A stretch of DNA of 64,000 nucleotides from Solibacter sp039934035. GTDB lineage: Bacteria > Acidobacteriota > Terriglobia > Bryobacterales > Bryobacteraceae. The stretch spans positions 62,001 to 126,000 of the forward strand of contig JBDTMZ010000168.1 in the NCBI GenBank assembly GCA_039934035.1, in the 5' to 3' direction. Shown one piece after another: positions 25,610 through 33,461 of the stretch. Position 1 is the stretch's first letter; each line of letters begins with the position of its first letter. Below the pieces are notes generated by a model, which saw only the letters and a list, made by a program, of their open reading frames with translations, did no database searches and had not been told where the DNA came from. The translations under genes were made by a program, and so were the position numbers.

Positions 25610-26505
25610 ATATTACGCTGACCGGCGCCAGTGGATTAATCGGGCGCCGTCTGTTGAAGACCCTGGGGGACAGTGGCCACCGGCTTACCGTGTTGAGCCG
25701 GCATGCGGGAACCAGTGTCCCGCCCGATGTTTCAGCCGCCGTCTGGGATCCGATGAAGGGGCCGGCTCCAGAGACCGCACTGCGCGGTGCGGACGCGGTG
25801 ATTCATCTGGCAGGGGAGCCGGTGGCGCAGCGCTGGAATCCCGAAGTGAAGCGGCGGATCCGCGAGAGCCGCATCACCGGCACTCGCAATCTGATCGCGA
25901 CCCTGGCGAAACTCAGCGAGCCGCCGCGCACCCTGGTGAGCGCCTCCGCCGTGGGTTATTACGGCTCGCGCGGCGACGAGGTGTTGGCGGAAGATTCACC
26001 TGCCGGCGCGGGCTATCTGGCCGAAGTCTGCGACGCCTGGGAGCGGGAGTCCGTGGCCGCGGAGCGATTGGGAATTCGGGTGGTGCGCATTCGGATCGGC
26101 ATCGTATTGGCCGCAAAAGGCGGCGCGCTCGCCCAGATGCTGCCGCCGTTCCGCCTGGGTGTAGGCGGCAGGTTGGGCGATGGCCGGCAGTGGATGTCGT
26201 GGATCCACTTGGACGACCTGGTGTCGATGTTTCAGTACGCGCTGGAGAATCCGGTGCGGGGCGTGTGGAATGGCGTGGCGCCGATCGCGGTGACGAACTC
26301 CGATTTCACAGCCATCCTGGCGCGAACCCTGCATCGTCCGGCGATCTTCCCGGTGCCCGTTTTCGGACTGAAGCTTTTATTTGGGGAAATGGCGGAGATT
26401 CTGCTGGCCAGCCAGCGTGTAGTCCCGCGCGCGGCGGAGACAGCGGGATTCCGCTTCCGCTTTCCGGAGTTGGGCGCCGCGCTGCACGACGTGCTTGCCG
26501 GTTAG
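25606..26505 (+). CDS. SDR39U1-type (TIGR01777) NAD-dependent epimerase/dehydratase-like protein
   Basis: The 299-residue atypical short-chain dehydrogenase has the nucleotide-binding TGASGLIGRRLLKTL at the N-terminus, VIHLAGEPVAQRWN, the RESRITGTRNL segment typical of the YfcH/SDR39U1 family, and a C-terminal DUF1731-like tail (RAAETAGFRFRFPEL). The GTG start at 25606 overlaps the photolyase stop (GTGA). The family is often found beside photolyase genes, but its substrate is unknown. Translational coupling suggests a shared light/stress regime. Confidence 0.88.
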   Translation: MNITLTGASGLIGRRLLKTLGDSGHRLTVLSRHAGTSVPPDVSAAVWDPMKGPAPETALRGADAVIHLAGEPVAQRWNPEVKRRIRESRITGTRNLIATLAKLSEPPRTLVSASAVGYYGSRGDEVLAEDSPAGAGYLAEVCDAWERESVAAERLGIRVVRIRIGIVLAAKGGALAQMLPPFRLGVGGRLGDGRQWMSWIHLDDLVSMFQYALENPVRGVWNGVAPIAVTNSDFTAILARTLHRPAIFPVPVFGLKLLFGEMAEILLASQRVVPRAAETAGFRFRFPELGAALHDVLAG

Positions 26506-26506
26506 G

Positions 26507-27487
26507 CTAACTCTTGGTGCCGCCCGCGACGCCGCGCTGTTTCCGCGTGAGAATCTCGCGTACCGCGTAGATGCGGCGATCCTGGCTTTCGAAGTAGGTG
26601 CGCATCATCATTTCGCCGATCAAGCCAGTGGAGAACATCATCAGTCCGCTGAGCAGTAACAGGACTCCGGCAATCATCAGCGGACCGTGCTCGATAACGA
26701 TTTCGTAGCCCAAAATCTTCAGTACCAGAAGATAGGCCATGATGCCGCCGCCGGACACCGTCCCCGCCAGTCCGAGCGAACCGAAGAAGTGCATCGGGCG
26801 GGTGAAGTACTTCAGCAGAAACTTGATGGTGAGAATATCGAACAGTACGCGGAAGGTGCGCCCGATTCCGTAATGCGAATCGCCTGCCGCGCGAGGCACA
26901 TTGCGAATCGGAACTTCCACCACGCGCGCGCCGTAGAAACTGGCCAGTGCTGGAATGAAGCGGTGCAGTTCGCCGTAGAGATTGACGTCTTTCAGCACCT
27001 CGGCGCGGTATGCCTTGAAGGTGGTGCCGAAATCGCGCAGGTCCACGCCGCTCGCCTTGGCCATTAGCCAGTTGGCAATGCGCGACGGAATCTTGCGCAT
27101 GATGGCGTTGTCCACACGATGCTGGCGCCAGCCGCTCGCGATATCGTATCCCTGATCGATTTTTTCAAGCAGGGCGGGAATGTCTTCCGGGCAGTGCTGC
27201 AGGTCGCCGTCCATGGCGATGATGACATCGCCTTTAGCCTCGTGGAAGCCGGCCGAAAGGGCGGCCGTCTGGCCAAAATTCCGGCGCAGGCGGATCACCT
27301 TCAAATGCCCATCGGTCTCCACCAGGTTGGCGAGAAGTTCAAAGCTGCGGTCGTTCGACGCATCGTCCACGAAGAGAATTTCGTAGGGGCGCTGTAAGTG
27401 CTCCAGGACGGCGGTCAGGCGATCATACAACGGGAGGATGGATGGCTCCTCGTTGTGAATGGGTACAACGATCGACAGCATTGCCAT
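26507..27487 (-). CDS. family 2 glycosyltransferase, polyprenyl-phosphate sugar transferase type
   Basis: The 326-residue protein has a GT-A domain (IVVPIHNEEPSILPLYDRL, LFVDDASNDRSF, AMDGDLQHCPED) and two C-terminal membrane helices (GSLGLAGTVSGGGIMAYLLVL and GPLMIAGVLLLLSGLMMFS). This is the layout of DPM1/ArnC/GtrB enzymes, which move a sugar from a nucleotide donor to undecaprenyl phosphate on the inner face of the membrane. The sugar cannot be told. It is convergent with the SDR gene and divergent from the methyltransferase gene. Confidence 0.9.
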   Translation of the reverse strand: MAMLSIVVPIHNEEPSILPLYDRLTAVLEHLQRPYEILFVDDASNDRSFELLANLVETDGHLKVIRLRRNFGQTAALSAGFHEAKGDVIIAMDGDLQHCPEDIPALLEKIDQGYDIASGWRQHRVDNAIMRKIPSRIANWLMAKASGVDLRDFGTTFKAYRAEVLKDVNLYGELHRFIPALASFYGARVVEVPIRNVPRAAGDSHYGIGRTFRVLFDILTIKFLLKYFTRPMHFFGSLGLAGTVSGGGIMAYLLVLKILGYEIVIEHGPLMIAGVLLLLSGLMMFSTGLIGEMMMRTYFESQDRRIYAVREILTRKQRGVAGGTKS

Positions 27488-27535
27488 GAAATATCAGTGT
27501 AACATTGGCCGCCCCGCCGCCCGCTTCAGGGCGCC

Positions 27536-28087
27536 ATGCTAAACTACTTCGCGCTTATGGATCGGGTCCCATTTCAGGCGACGGCGGGTGGCGCTCTCTA
27601 CGAAGGCATCGTCACGCTGCCGGTGACTGTGCTCCTGGATAATGTGCGCAGCATGTACAACGTAGGCGCGTTTTTCCGGACGGCGGACGCGGTCAGCCTC
27701 CAGAAACTTCTCCTCTGCGGTATCACCGCGAGCCCGCCGATGAAGGCCATCGCCAAGACCGCGCTCGGCGCCGAAGATACCGTCCCGTGGGAGCATTCCT
27801 GGGAGGCGCTGCCCGCGCTGGAAGCCGTCCGCGCCCGTGGCTACGAAATCGCCGCGATCGAAACCAGCGTGCATGCAGTGGACCTGTTCGACTGGCAGCC
27901 GCGCTTTCCGGTCTGCGTCGTATTTGGCCACGAGGTGGAGGGCATCGGCCCGGAGATTTCGTCACTGTGCGATACCCACGTGCGGATTCCCATGCTGGGC
28001 GCCAAGCACTCGCTGAACGTGGCCACGGCAGGCGGTGTCGTGCTCTACGAGCTGTTGCGCAAATACCGGGCCTTGGGCGTACGATAA
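27536..28087 (+). CDS. SpoU/TrmH-family RNA 2'-O-methyltransferase
   Basis: The 183-residue SPOUT enzyme has the three TrmH motifs: LDNVRSMYNVGAFFRTAD (motif 1), VVFGHEVEGIGPE (motif 2) and IPMLGAKHSLNVATAGGVVLYEL (motif 3, forming the SAM-binding knot). It lacks an N-terminal RNA-binding domain, so it is the short form; the target (tRNA or rRNA) is not clear. ATG 27536 has a short AGGG upstream, while ATG 27557 is the alternative. Confidence 0.9.
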   Translation: MLNYFALMDRVPFQATAGGALYEGIVTLPVTVLLDNVRSMYNVGAFFRTADAVSLQKLLLCGITASPPMKAIAKTALGAEDTVPWEHSWEALPALEAVRARGYEIAAIETSVHAVDLFDWQPRFPVCVVFGHEVEGIGPEISSLCDTHVRIPMLGAKHSLNVATAGGVVLYELLRKYRALGVR

Positions 28088-28090
28088 AGC

Positions 28091-29314
28091 GTGCCCGAGA
28101 CCCTGCCCCGCCTGCGCATGAACCTGGACTTCATGCCATCGCCGTCCGAGGATTATCCCGGACTGCTGATTCGCGACCCCTACAAATTCAGCGACGCCAT
28201 GCTGGTGATTCCGCCGCCGCTGATCGAATGCCTGCAGTGCTTCGATGGCACGCAGACGGCGCTCGATCTGCGCGCTCTGATGGTACGCATTACGGACGAT
28301 CTCGAAGTCGGCGAAATGGCCGATTCGCTGAGGGAGACGTTGAGCACCGCCGGCTTCCTGGAGGACGCCCACTACGCACAAATGCGTGCAGCGTGCGAGC
28401 GTGAGTTTGCGGCAGCGCCGTGGCGCGAACCGGCCCATGCCGGGTCGGCCTACCCGGAGGATCCGGCGGAAATGCGTGAGGTCATGGGGCAGTGGATGCA
28501 AGGCGCCGCGCCGCCGTCCGGTTCCAATGGCGACCTCATTGCGATCGCCGCCCCCCACGTGAGTCCCGTAGGCGGCTGGCAGAGTTATCGCGCCGCGTAC
28601 AACGTGCTGCGTCCCGAACATAAGGACCGTACGTTCGTGATCCTCGCGACCTCGCACTATGGCGAGCCCGAAACTTTCGGCCTGACTCGGAAGACGTTTC
28701 GTACTCCGCTCGGTGATGCCCGCACCGACACCGCGCTGGTGGACTCGCTGGAGCGCCGCGCCGGCAAAGGGGTCCGCATGGAAGATTACTGCCACAGCTT
28801 CGAGCATACGGTGGAGTTGCAGTTGATCTTTTTACAGCACGTGCTCGGTCCGGACGTGAAGATCCTGCCCGTATTGGTGGGCAGTTTCGCGCACAGCATT
28901 TATGAAGGCGGCATGCCCGAGGACGACGACAAGGTGAAAGCGTTCTTCGACGCTTTGGGCGAATTGCGGGAGCGCGAGGGCGATCGCCTCATGTGGGTGA
29001 TGGGCGTCGATATGGCGCACATGGGCGCGCGCTATCAGGACCAGTTTCAGGCGGTGGCCGGAGAGGGCCTGATGCAGGCGGTGGAGGCGCGCGACCAACA
29101 ACGCATCCAGCGAATCAATGCCATGGATTCCGGCGGCTTCTGGGACCTGGTGCAAGAGCGTCAGGACGACCTGAAGTGGTGCGGTTCGTCGCCGTTCTAT
29201 ACTTTTTTGAAGACTGCGCCCAAGGCGCGCGGCGAGTTGCTGCACTACGAGCAATGGAACATCGACGAGAACAGCGTGGTCAGCTTCGCGGGCATGCAAT
29301 TCCACAAAATCTAG
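28091..29314 (+). CDS. MEMO1-family protein (AmmeMemoRadiSam system protein B) with N-terminal winged-helix-like domain
   Basis: The 407-residue product starts at a GTG 3 nt after the methyltransferase stop. The MEMO domain (about 115-405) resembles extradiol-dioxygenase-fold proteins: EPAHAGSAYPEDPAEM, AAPHVSPVGGWQSYRAAY, LATSHYGEPETFGLTRK, MEDYCHSFEHTVELQLIFLQH and GVDMAHMGARYQDQ. Its reaction is unknown. The N-terminal ~110 residues (CLQCFDGTQTALDLRALM, LSTAGFLEDAHY) resemble a PqqD-like winged-helix module. The usual AMMECR1 and radical SAM partners are not adjacent; the radical SAM gene 4 kb away is of another type. Confidence 0.85.
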   Translation: MPETLPRLRMNLDFMPSPSEDYPGLLIRDPYKFSDAMLVIPPPLIECLQCFDGTQTALDLRALMVRITDDLEVGEMADSLRETLSTAGFLEDAHYAQMRAACEREFAAAPWREPAHAGSAYPEDPAEMREVMGQWMQGAAPPSGSNGDLIAIAAPHVSPVGGWQSYRAAYNVLRPEHKDRTFVILATSHYGEPETFGLTRKTFRTPLGDARTDTALVDSLERRAGKGVRMEDYCHSFEHTVELQLIFLQHVLGPDVKILPVLVGSFAHSIYEGGMPEDDDKVKAFFDALGELREREGDRLMWVMGVDMAHMGARYQDQFQAVAGEGLMQAVEARDQQRIQRINAMDSGGFWDLVQERQDDLKWCGSSPFYTFLKTAPKARGELLHYEQWNIDENSVVSFAGMQFHKI

Positions 29315-29382
29315 GGTTGGGCGAAAGGGGACTGCGTGGCGGAGATCTATGACGCACTAGAGGGCCTTCTGACGGTGCTGGC

Positions 29383-30081
29383 ATGAAGTCGAAGAGCGGC
29401 AGCGAGGTTGCGCTGCGCGACGCACTGGCGTGGCTCGAATCCAAGAGTACGGCGAAGGACGCCGCCAACCTCAAGCGGTTTGGTATCGATGCCAAGAACG
29501 CTTTAGGTGTATCGATGGCCAATATCCAGGTGCTGGCGAAGCGCCTGGGCCACAGTCATGAACTGGCGGCGGCGCTCTGGAAGAGCGGATGCTACGAAGC
29601 GCGCCTGCTCGCCGCCTTTGTCGATGAGCCAGGCCGTGTGAGCCCCTCGCAAATGGACCGGTGGTGCCGCGATTTCGACAACTGGGGCATCTGCGACACG
29701 GTCTGTTTCAAGCTATTCGACCAGACACCGCATGCCTGGGCGAAGGCTGAGGAATGGTGCCGGCGCGCCGCCGAATTCGAGAAGCGAGCCGGGTTCGCGC
29801 TACTGGCGAGTCTGGCGGGTCACGACAAGCAAGCCACGGACGCGCAGTTTCTCGAAGGGCTGGAGTGGGTTGAACGCGAGGCGCCAGATCCTCGGAACTT
29901 CGTCAAGAAGGGCGTGAGCTGGGCGCTGCGCCGCATCGCTACCCGTAACTCCGCCTTGCGGGAAGCGTCCGCTAAAGTGGCCGGGCGCCTGGCCGCGTCG
30001 TCCGGCGCCGCGGCGCGCTGGGTGGGGAAGGATGCCCTTCGCGACCTCGCCAAGGCGGCAGTCCGGAAGTCTGAACAGTAG
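29383..30081 (+). CDS. AlkD-like DNA alkylation repair protein
   Basis: The 232-residue all-helical protein is of the DNA alkylation repair (AlkC/AlkD) HEAT-repeat family. It includes LKRFGIDAKNALGVSMANIQVLAKRL, MDRWCRDFDNWGICDTVCFKLF and FVKKGVSWALRRIATRN, all typical of the group that removes or handles alkylated bases without base flipping. The ATG overlaps the stop of a 16-codon frame (29336-29386, GTG start). The family is well matched; the lesion specificity is not known. Confidence 0.88.
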   Translation: MKSKSGSEVALRDALAWLESKSTAKDAANLKRFGIDAKNALGVSMANIQVLAKRLGHSHELAAALWKSGCYEARLLAAFVDEPGRVSPSQMDRWCRDFDNWGICDTVCFKLFDQTPHAWAKAEEWCRRAAEFEKRAGFALLASLAGHDKQATDAQFLEGLEWVEREAPDPRNFVKKGVSWALRRIATRNSALREASAKVAGRLAASSGAAARWVGKDALRDLAKAAVRKSEQ

Positions 30082-30153
30082 GCCCCGACTCGGTAAAATC
30101 CCCCTGGACACCTCTGGAACCTCTGTACTAAACTTGCTAAACCGGAGGGGCGT

Positions 30154-30927
30154 ATGGAAGAGTCCGTGACACGCAGAAAGTTGGCGTCGCGAAGCGCGGT
30201 GCCGCTGCCCGAATTGGATCACCGGCTCGCGGCCTATGCGCTGGTTGCCGGCGCCGCTTTGACCTCCGTGCCCGCTGCCCAGGCCAGCGTCGTCCACGTC
30301 ATCAACCCCTCGCCCAACAGCCTCTCGGTGAATGGCGTGTCGAGTTCGGGCTTGCTCGGCACGCTGCAATTCTTCACGGTCAGCGGCCTCCCTTCCGTGC
30401 CCGACGACACGCCGCTCTTCAACCTTGGGATTGCGGGCCTGTTGTATGGCGCTTCGAGTAACCCCTCGTTCGCGGCGCTCACGCTCTTTGCCTATGGGCA
30501 GCCGAGCAATTATATTCTGCGCCGCGGCTCGTGGGTCGCCAACCTCGCTCCCGGATCGTACATCGGCTGCGGCGGGTGCGCGTCGTCAGGCTTTTGGAGC
30601 AGCGGCGGCCCGATGATGTTCGCGTTCAAGGCCGATTCCTACTATGGGCCGCATCTCGATGGTCCCTGGGCGAACCGCGTCGGAATCATGGGCTTCAGCT
30701 TCGGCACGTGGTCGTCTTACTTTTTCGGGTGGGCGCGTTTTCAGGTGGATGGCAATACCGATTCACCCGGCATTTCCGTAAGGCTGCTCGACTACGCCTA
30801 CGAAAATCAGCCCTTCACCGGAATCCATGCGGGCGACACCGGGGTGCCGGAACCGGGGACCCTGGGACTGCTGGCACTGGGCTTCGCCGGAATGGCCGCC
30901 TGGCGCGCGCGCCGCAAGGCCGCATAG
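30154..30927 (+). CDS. PEP-CTERM sorting-domain protein, secreted
   Basis: The 257-residue protein has an N-terminal signal region (YALVAGAALTSVPAAQASVVH) and a C-terminal PEP-CTERM signal: VPEPGTLGLLALG, a hydrophobic stretch, then a basic tail RARRKAA. Exosortase systems cleave such signals and attach the protein to the exopolysaccharide-associated surface. The middle is Gly/Ser-rich beta-type sequence with no recognised domain. It starts behind an AGGGG site. The next gene begins 4 nt later. No exosortase gene is in the window. Confidence 0.88.
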   Translation: MEESVTRRKLASRSAVPLPELDHRLAAYALVAGAALTSVPAAQASVVHVINPSPNSLSVNGVSSSGLLGTLQFFTVSGLPSVPDDTPLFNLGIAGLLYGASSNPSFAALTLFAYGQPSNYILRRGSWVANLAPGSYIGCGGCASSGFWSSGGPMMFAFKADSYYGPHLDGPWANRVGIMGFSFGTWSSYFFGWARFQVDGNTDSPGISVRLLDYAYENQPFTGIHAGDTGVPEPGTLGLLALGFAGMAAWRARRKAA

Positions 30928-30931
30928 CCGC

Positions 30932-32941
30932 GTGACACAGCGCAGGGCCAGAAAAGTTTTACTGATCGGCTGGGATGCCGCGGATTGGAAAATCATCCAA
31001 CCCCTGCTGGATCGCGGTTGGATGCCCACGCTGCGCGGACTGGTGGAGCGCGGCGTGATGGGCAATATCGCCACGCTGCAGCCCATTCTTTCCCCCATGC
31101 TCTGGAACTCCATCGCCACGGGAAAGACGGCGGACCAGCATGGCATTCTGGGCTTTATCGAACCCGATCCCGACACCGGTTCGGTTCGCCCCGTCACCAG
31201 CACGTCGCGCAAAGTCAAAGCCCTCTGGAATATCCTGACGCAGCGCGGCCTGCGCTCCCACGTGCTGGGCTGGTACGCGGGACATCCCGCCGAACCCATC
31301 GATGGCGTGGCCGTATCCCCGCTCTTCCAACTGGCAACCGGACCCTTCGAGAAGGAATGGAAGCTGCCCGATGGCTGCGTTCATCCCGTGCGTCTGCGCG
31401 AGACGCTGGCGGAAATGCGCGTCCACCCCCATGAACTCGGGGCGCGGGAGGTGCTGCCGTTTGTGCCGCGTGCCGCCAAGATCGATCAGCAGAAGGATCA
31501 CAACCTGCTGACGCTGCGCCGCATTCTGGCGGAGTGCTGCAGCGTCCACAACGCGGCCACCTGGACCATGGAGCACGAGGAGTGGGATTTCTGCGCGGTC
31601 TATTACGACGCCATCGATCACTTCTGCCACGCCTTCATGCCCTTCCATCCGCCGCGTATGGACGCGGTGCCCGAGGAAGTTTTCGAAACCTATCGGGACG
31701 TGGTCACGGCGGCCTACCGTTACCACGACATGATGCTCGAACGCCTGCTGAAACTGGCCGGCGAAGACGCCACTATCCTGCTGGTGAGCGATCACGGATT
31801 TCATTCGGACCATCTGCGCCCGCGCGGCATTCCCAATCAGCCGGCCGGTCCGGCGGTGTGGCACCGGCCCATGGGCGTATTCTGCATGGCGGGCCCGGGA
31901 ATCCGCCGCGACGAACGCATTTACGGCGCCACGCTGCTGGATATCGCACCGACTGTGCTCTCGCTGTTCGGCCTGCCGGTGGGTCGCGACATGAATGGCC
32001 GCGTGCTGGCGGAAGCGTTCGAAGAGCGCATCGTTCCCGAGTTTATCGATAGCTGGGAGAGCGAGCCGGGCGAGAGTGGCATGCACTCTCCGGATACCCG
32101 CACCGACGCCGAGAGCTTGCGCGCCCTGGTCGACCAGTTTGTCGCGCTCGGCTATGTGGACCCTCCCGGCGAGAAGGCCGGCGAAGCGGTAGCGCTGGCG
32201 ATTCGCGAGCAGAAGTTCAATCTCGCGCAGGTGTATCTCGATCGCCGCCGTGCCGATCTCGCCCTGCCCGTTCTGGAGGCGCTCTCGCTGGAAGATCCCG
32301 CGGCGGAGCGCTACCAGTTGCTGTACGCGCAATGCCTGATGGCGCTGGGCAAGGTCGAGGAAGCGACCGCGCTGCTGAACCCGTTGGCCGGGAAGGGCAA
32401 AAGTTCGGGGTGGAGCCAGATGTTGCTTGGCATGATTCATTTCGCCGGGAACGATGCCGAAGCCGCGCTGGAATACCTGGCGCGTGCCGGGCAGGCCGAG
32501 CCGCGCCTGCCCGATCTGCACCTGCACATTGGCGAGACGTACCTTCGGCTGCGCCGTTGGGCCGACGCCGAACGAGCGTTCACGAAAGCGGTGGATGCCG
32601 ATCCCGACAGCGCGGGCGCCCACCTCGGAATGTCCGCCGCGCTGCTGCGCCTCAAGCGCAATCCGGACGCGGCACGCGAGGCCCTCACCGCAGTCGGACT
32701 ACAGCACTATTCGCCCGTCGGGCACGTCCACCTGGGGATCGCCCTCGCGCGTCTCGGACAGTGGGAGCGGTCGGTCTCGGCATTCGAAATGGCTTTGACC
32801 ATGGTGCCGGGGATGCCCACGGCACATCGCTGGCTGGCGGCGCTGCACGGCCGTCCGGGCGGCGACCCCCGCAGGGCGAAGGCGCATCGCATGGCGGCGG
32901 GCGCGGTAAGACGAGCCTTACGCCAGGCTGCCGCGGTTTGA
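30932..32941 (+). CDS. alkaline-phosphatase-superfamily (type I phosphodiesterase) protein with TPR tail
   Basis: GTG 30932 gives 669 residues. The N-terminal ~430 residues form a type I phosphodiesterase/nucleotide pyrophosphatase domain: LLIGWDAADW supplies the first metal Asp, the nucleophile region is SPMLWNSIATGKTADQHGILGF, and VSDHGFHSD supplies the Asp-His metal ligands. TPR repeats follow (about 440-650; ALEYLARAGQAEPRLPDLHLHIGETYLRLRRWADAERAFTKAV). No signal peptide is evident. The frame is open upstream through the PEP-CTERM gene, but the LLIGWDAADW start fits the family. Its substrate is unknown. Confidence 0.85.
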   Translation: MTQRRARKVLLIGWDAADWKIIQPLLDRGWMPTLRGLVERGVMGNIATLQPILSPMLWNSIATGKTADQHGILGFIEPDPDTGSVRPVTSTSRKVKALWNILTQRGLRSHVLGWYAGHPAEPIDGVAVSPLFQLATGPFEKEWKLPDGCVHPVRLRETLAEMRVHPHELGAREVLPFVPRAAKIDQQKDHNLLTLRRILAECCSVHNAATWTMEHEEWDFCAVYYDAIDHFCHAFMPFHPPRMDAVPEEVFETYRDVVTAAYRYHDMMLERLLKLAGEDATILLVSDHGFHSDHLRPRGIPNQPAGPAVWHRPMGVFCMAGPGIRRDERIYGATLLDIAPTVLSLFGLPVGRDMNGRVLAEAFEERIVPEFIDSWESEPGESGMHSPDTRTDAESLRALVDQFVALGYVDPPGEKAGEAVALAIREQKFNLAQVYLDRRRADLALPVLEALSLEDPAAERYQLLYAQCLMALGKVEEATALLNPLAGKGKSSGWSQMLLGMIHFAGNDAEAALEYLARAGQAEPRLPDLHLHIGETYLRLRRWADAERAFTKAVDADPDSAGAHLGMSAALLRLKRNPDAAREALTAVGLQHYSPVGHVHLGIALARLGQWERSVSAFEMALTMVPGMPTAHRWLAALHGRPGGDPRRAKAHRMAAGAVRRALRQAAAV

Positions 32942-32988
32942 CTTAGGCGCACCGGACGCGCTATTTTGCAGGTACCTCATGCAATCTC

Positions 32989-33063
32989 GGCGGGATACCC
33001 AAGTGGTAAGGGGCGGGCCTGCAAAGCCCTCATTCGTCGGTTCGATTCCGACTCCCGCCTCCA
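32989..33063 (+). tRNA. tRNA-Cys (anticodon GCA), copy 1
   Basis: The sequence folds as a cloverleaf. Acceptor arms GGCGGGA and TCCCGCC pair perfectly, the anticodon loop CTGCAAA has GCA at 33021-33023, and the T arm is GTCGG-TTCGATT-CCGAC. The discriminator is U and CCA is encoded. U73 with GCA are the main cysteine identity elements. Confidence 0.93.
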
Positions 33064-33116
33064 CCGTCTGACCCTCTCCGCGCCGCAGGTGAAAACTGAG
33101 GTAAGATGGAATTTCG

Positions 33117-33192
33117 GGCGTGGTGGCGAAGCTGGTAACGCATCAGTCTGCAAAACTGACATTCATGGGTTCGAGTCCCATCCACGCCTCCA
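33117..33192 (+). tRNA. tRNA-Cys (anticodon GCA), copy 2, different body
   Basis: A second cloverleaf lies 53 nt downstream of the first. Acceptor arms GGCGTGG and CCACGCC pair perfectly, the anticodon stem is TCAGT/ACTGA with loop CTGCAAA (GCA at 33150-33152), and the T arm is ATGGG-TTCGAGT-CCCAT. The discriminator is U and CCA is encoded. The anticodon matches the first copy but the D, anticodon and T stems differ greatly, so it is not a recent duplicate. Confidence 0.92.
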
Positions 33193-33461
33193 GAACTCCT
33201 TCCTGACGTTCCCCACCCCAAATCCAACGGCTTTACGCCAATAACGATGGAAGACGCCCCAGGCCAAGCCGAGACCGGGACCGACCGTCCTTCGACTCTC
33301 TATTCCTTTCGGTCCGATGCCCAGCGTCTTCATCTTTCTGGGCCGAATTGGCTACTCGGAGGTTGCCTCGTCGTGCGAAAATGGATAGATTACGCGTGCA
33401 AATTCTGAGGGCGGTTTGTTGATCCGGCAAGGGTCCGGATCGAATACTGGTGCACAGAGAC

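Noticed and set aside
30959..32623. Antisense frame opposite the phosphatase-TPR gene
   Set aside because: No family features; the plus strand has clear phosphodiesterase and TPR motifs.
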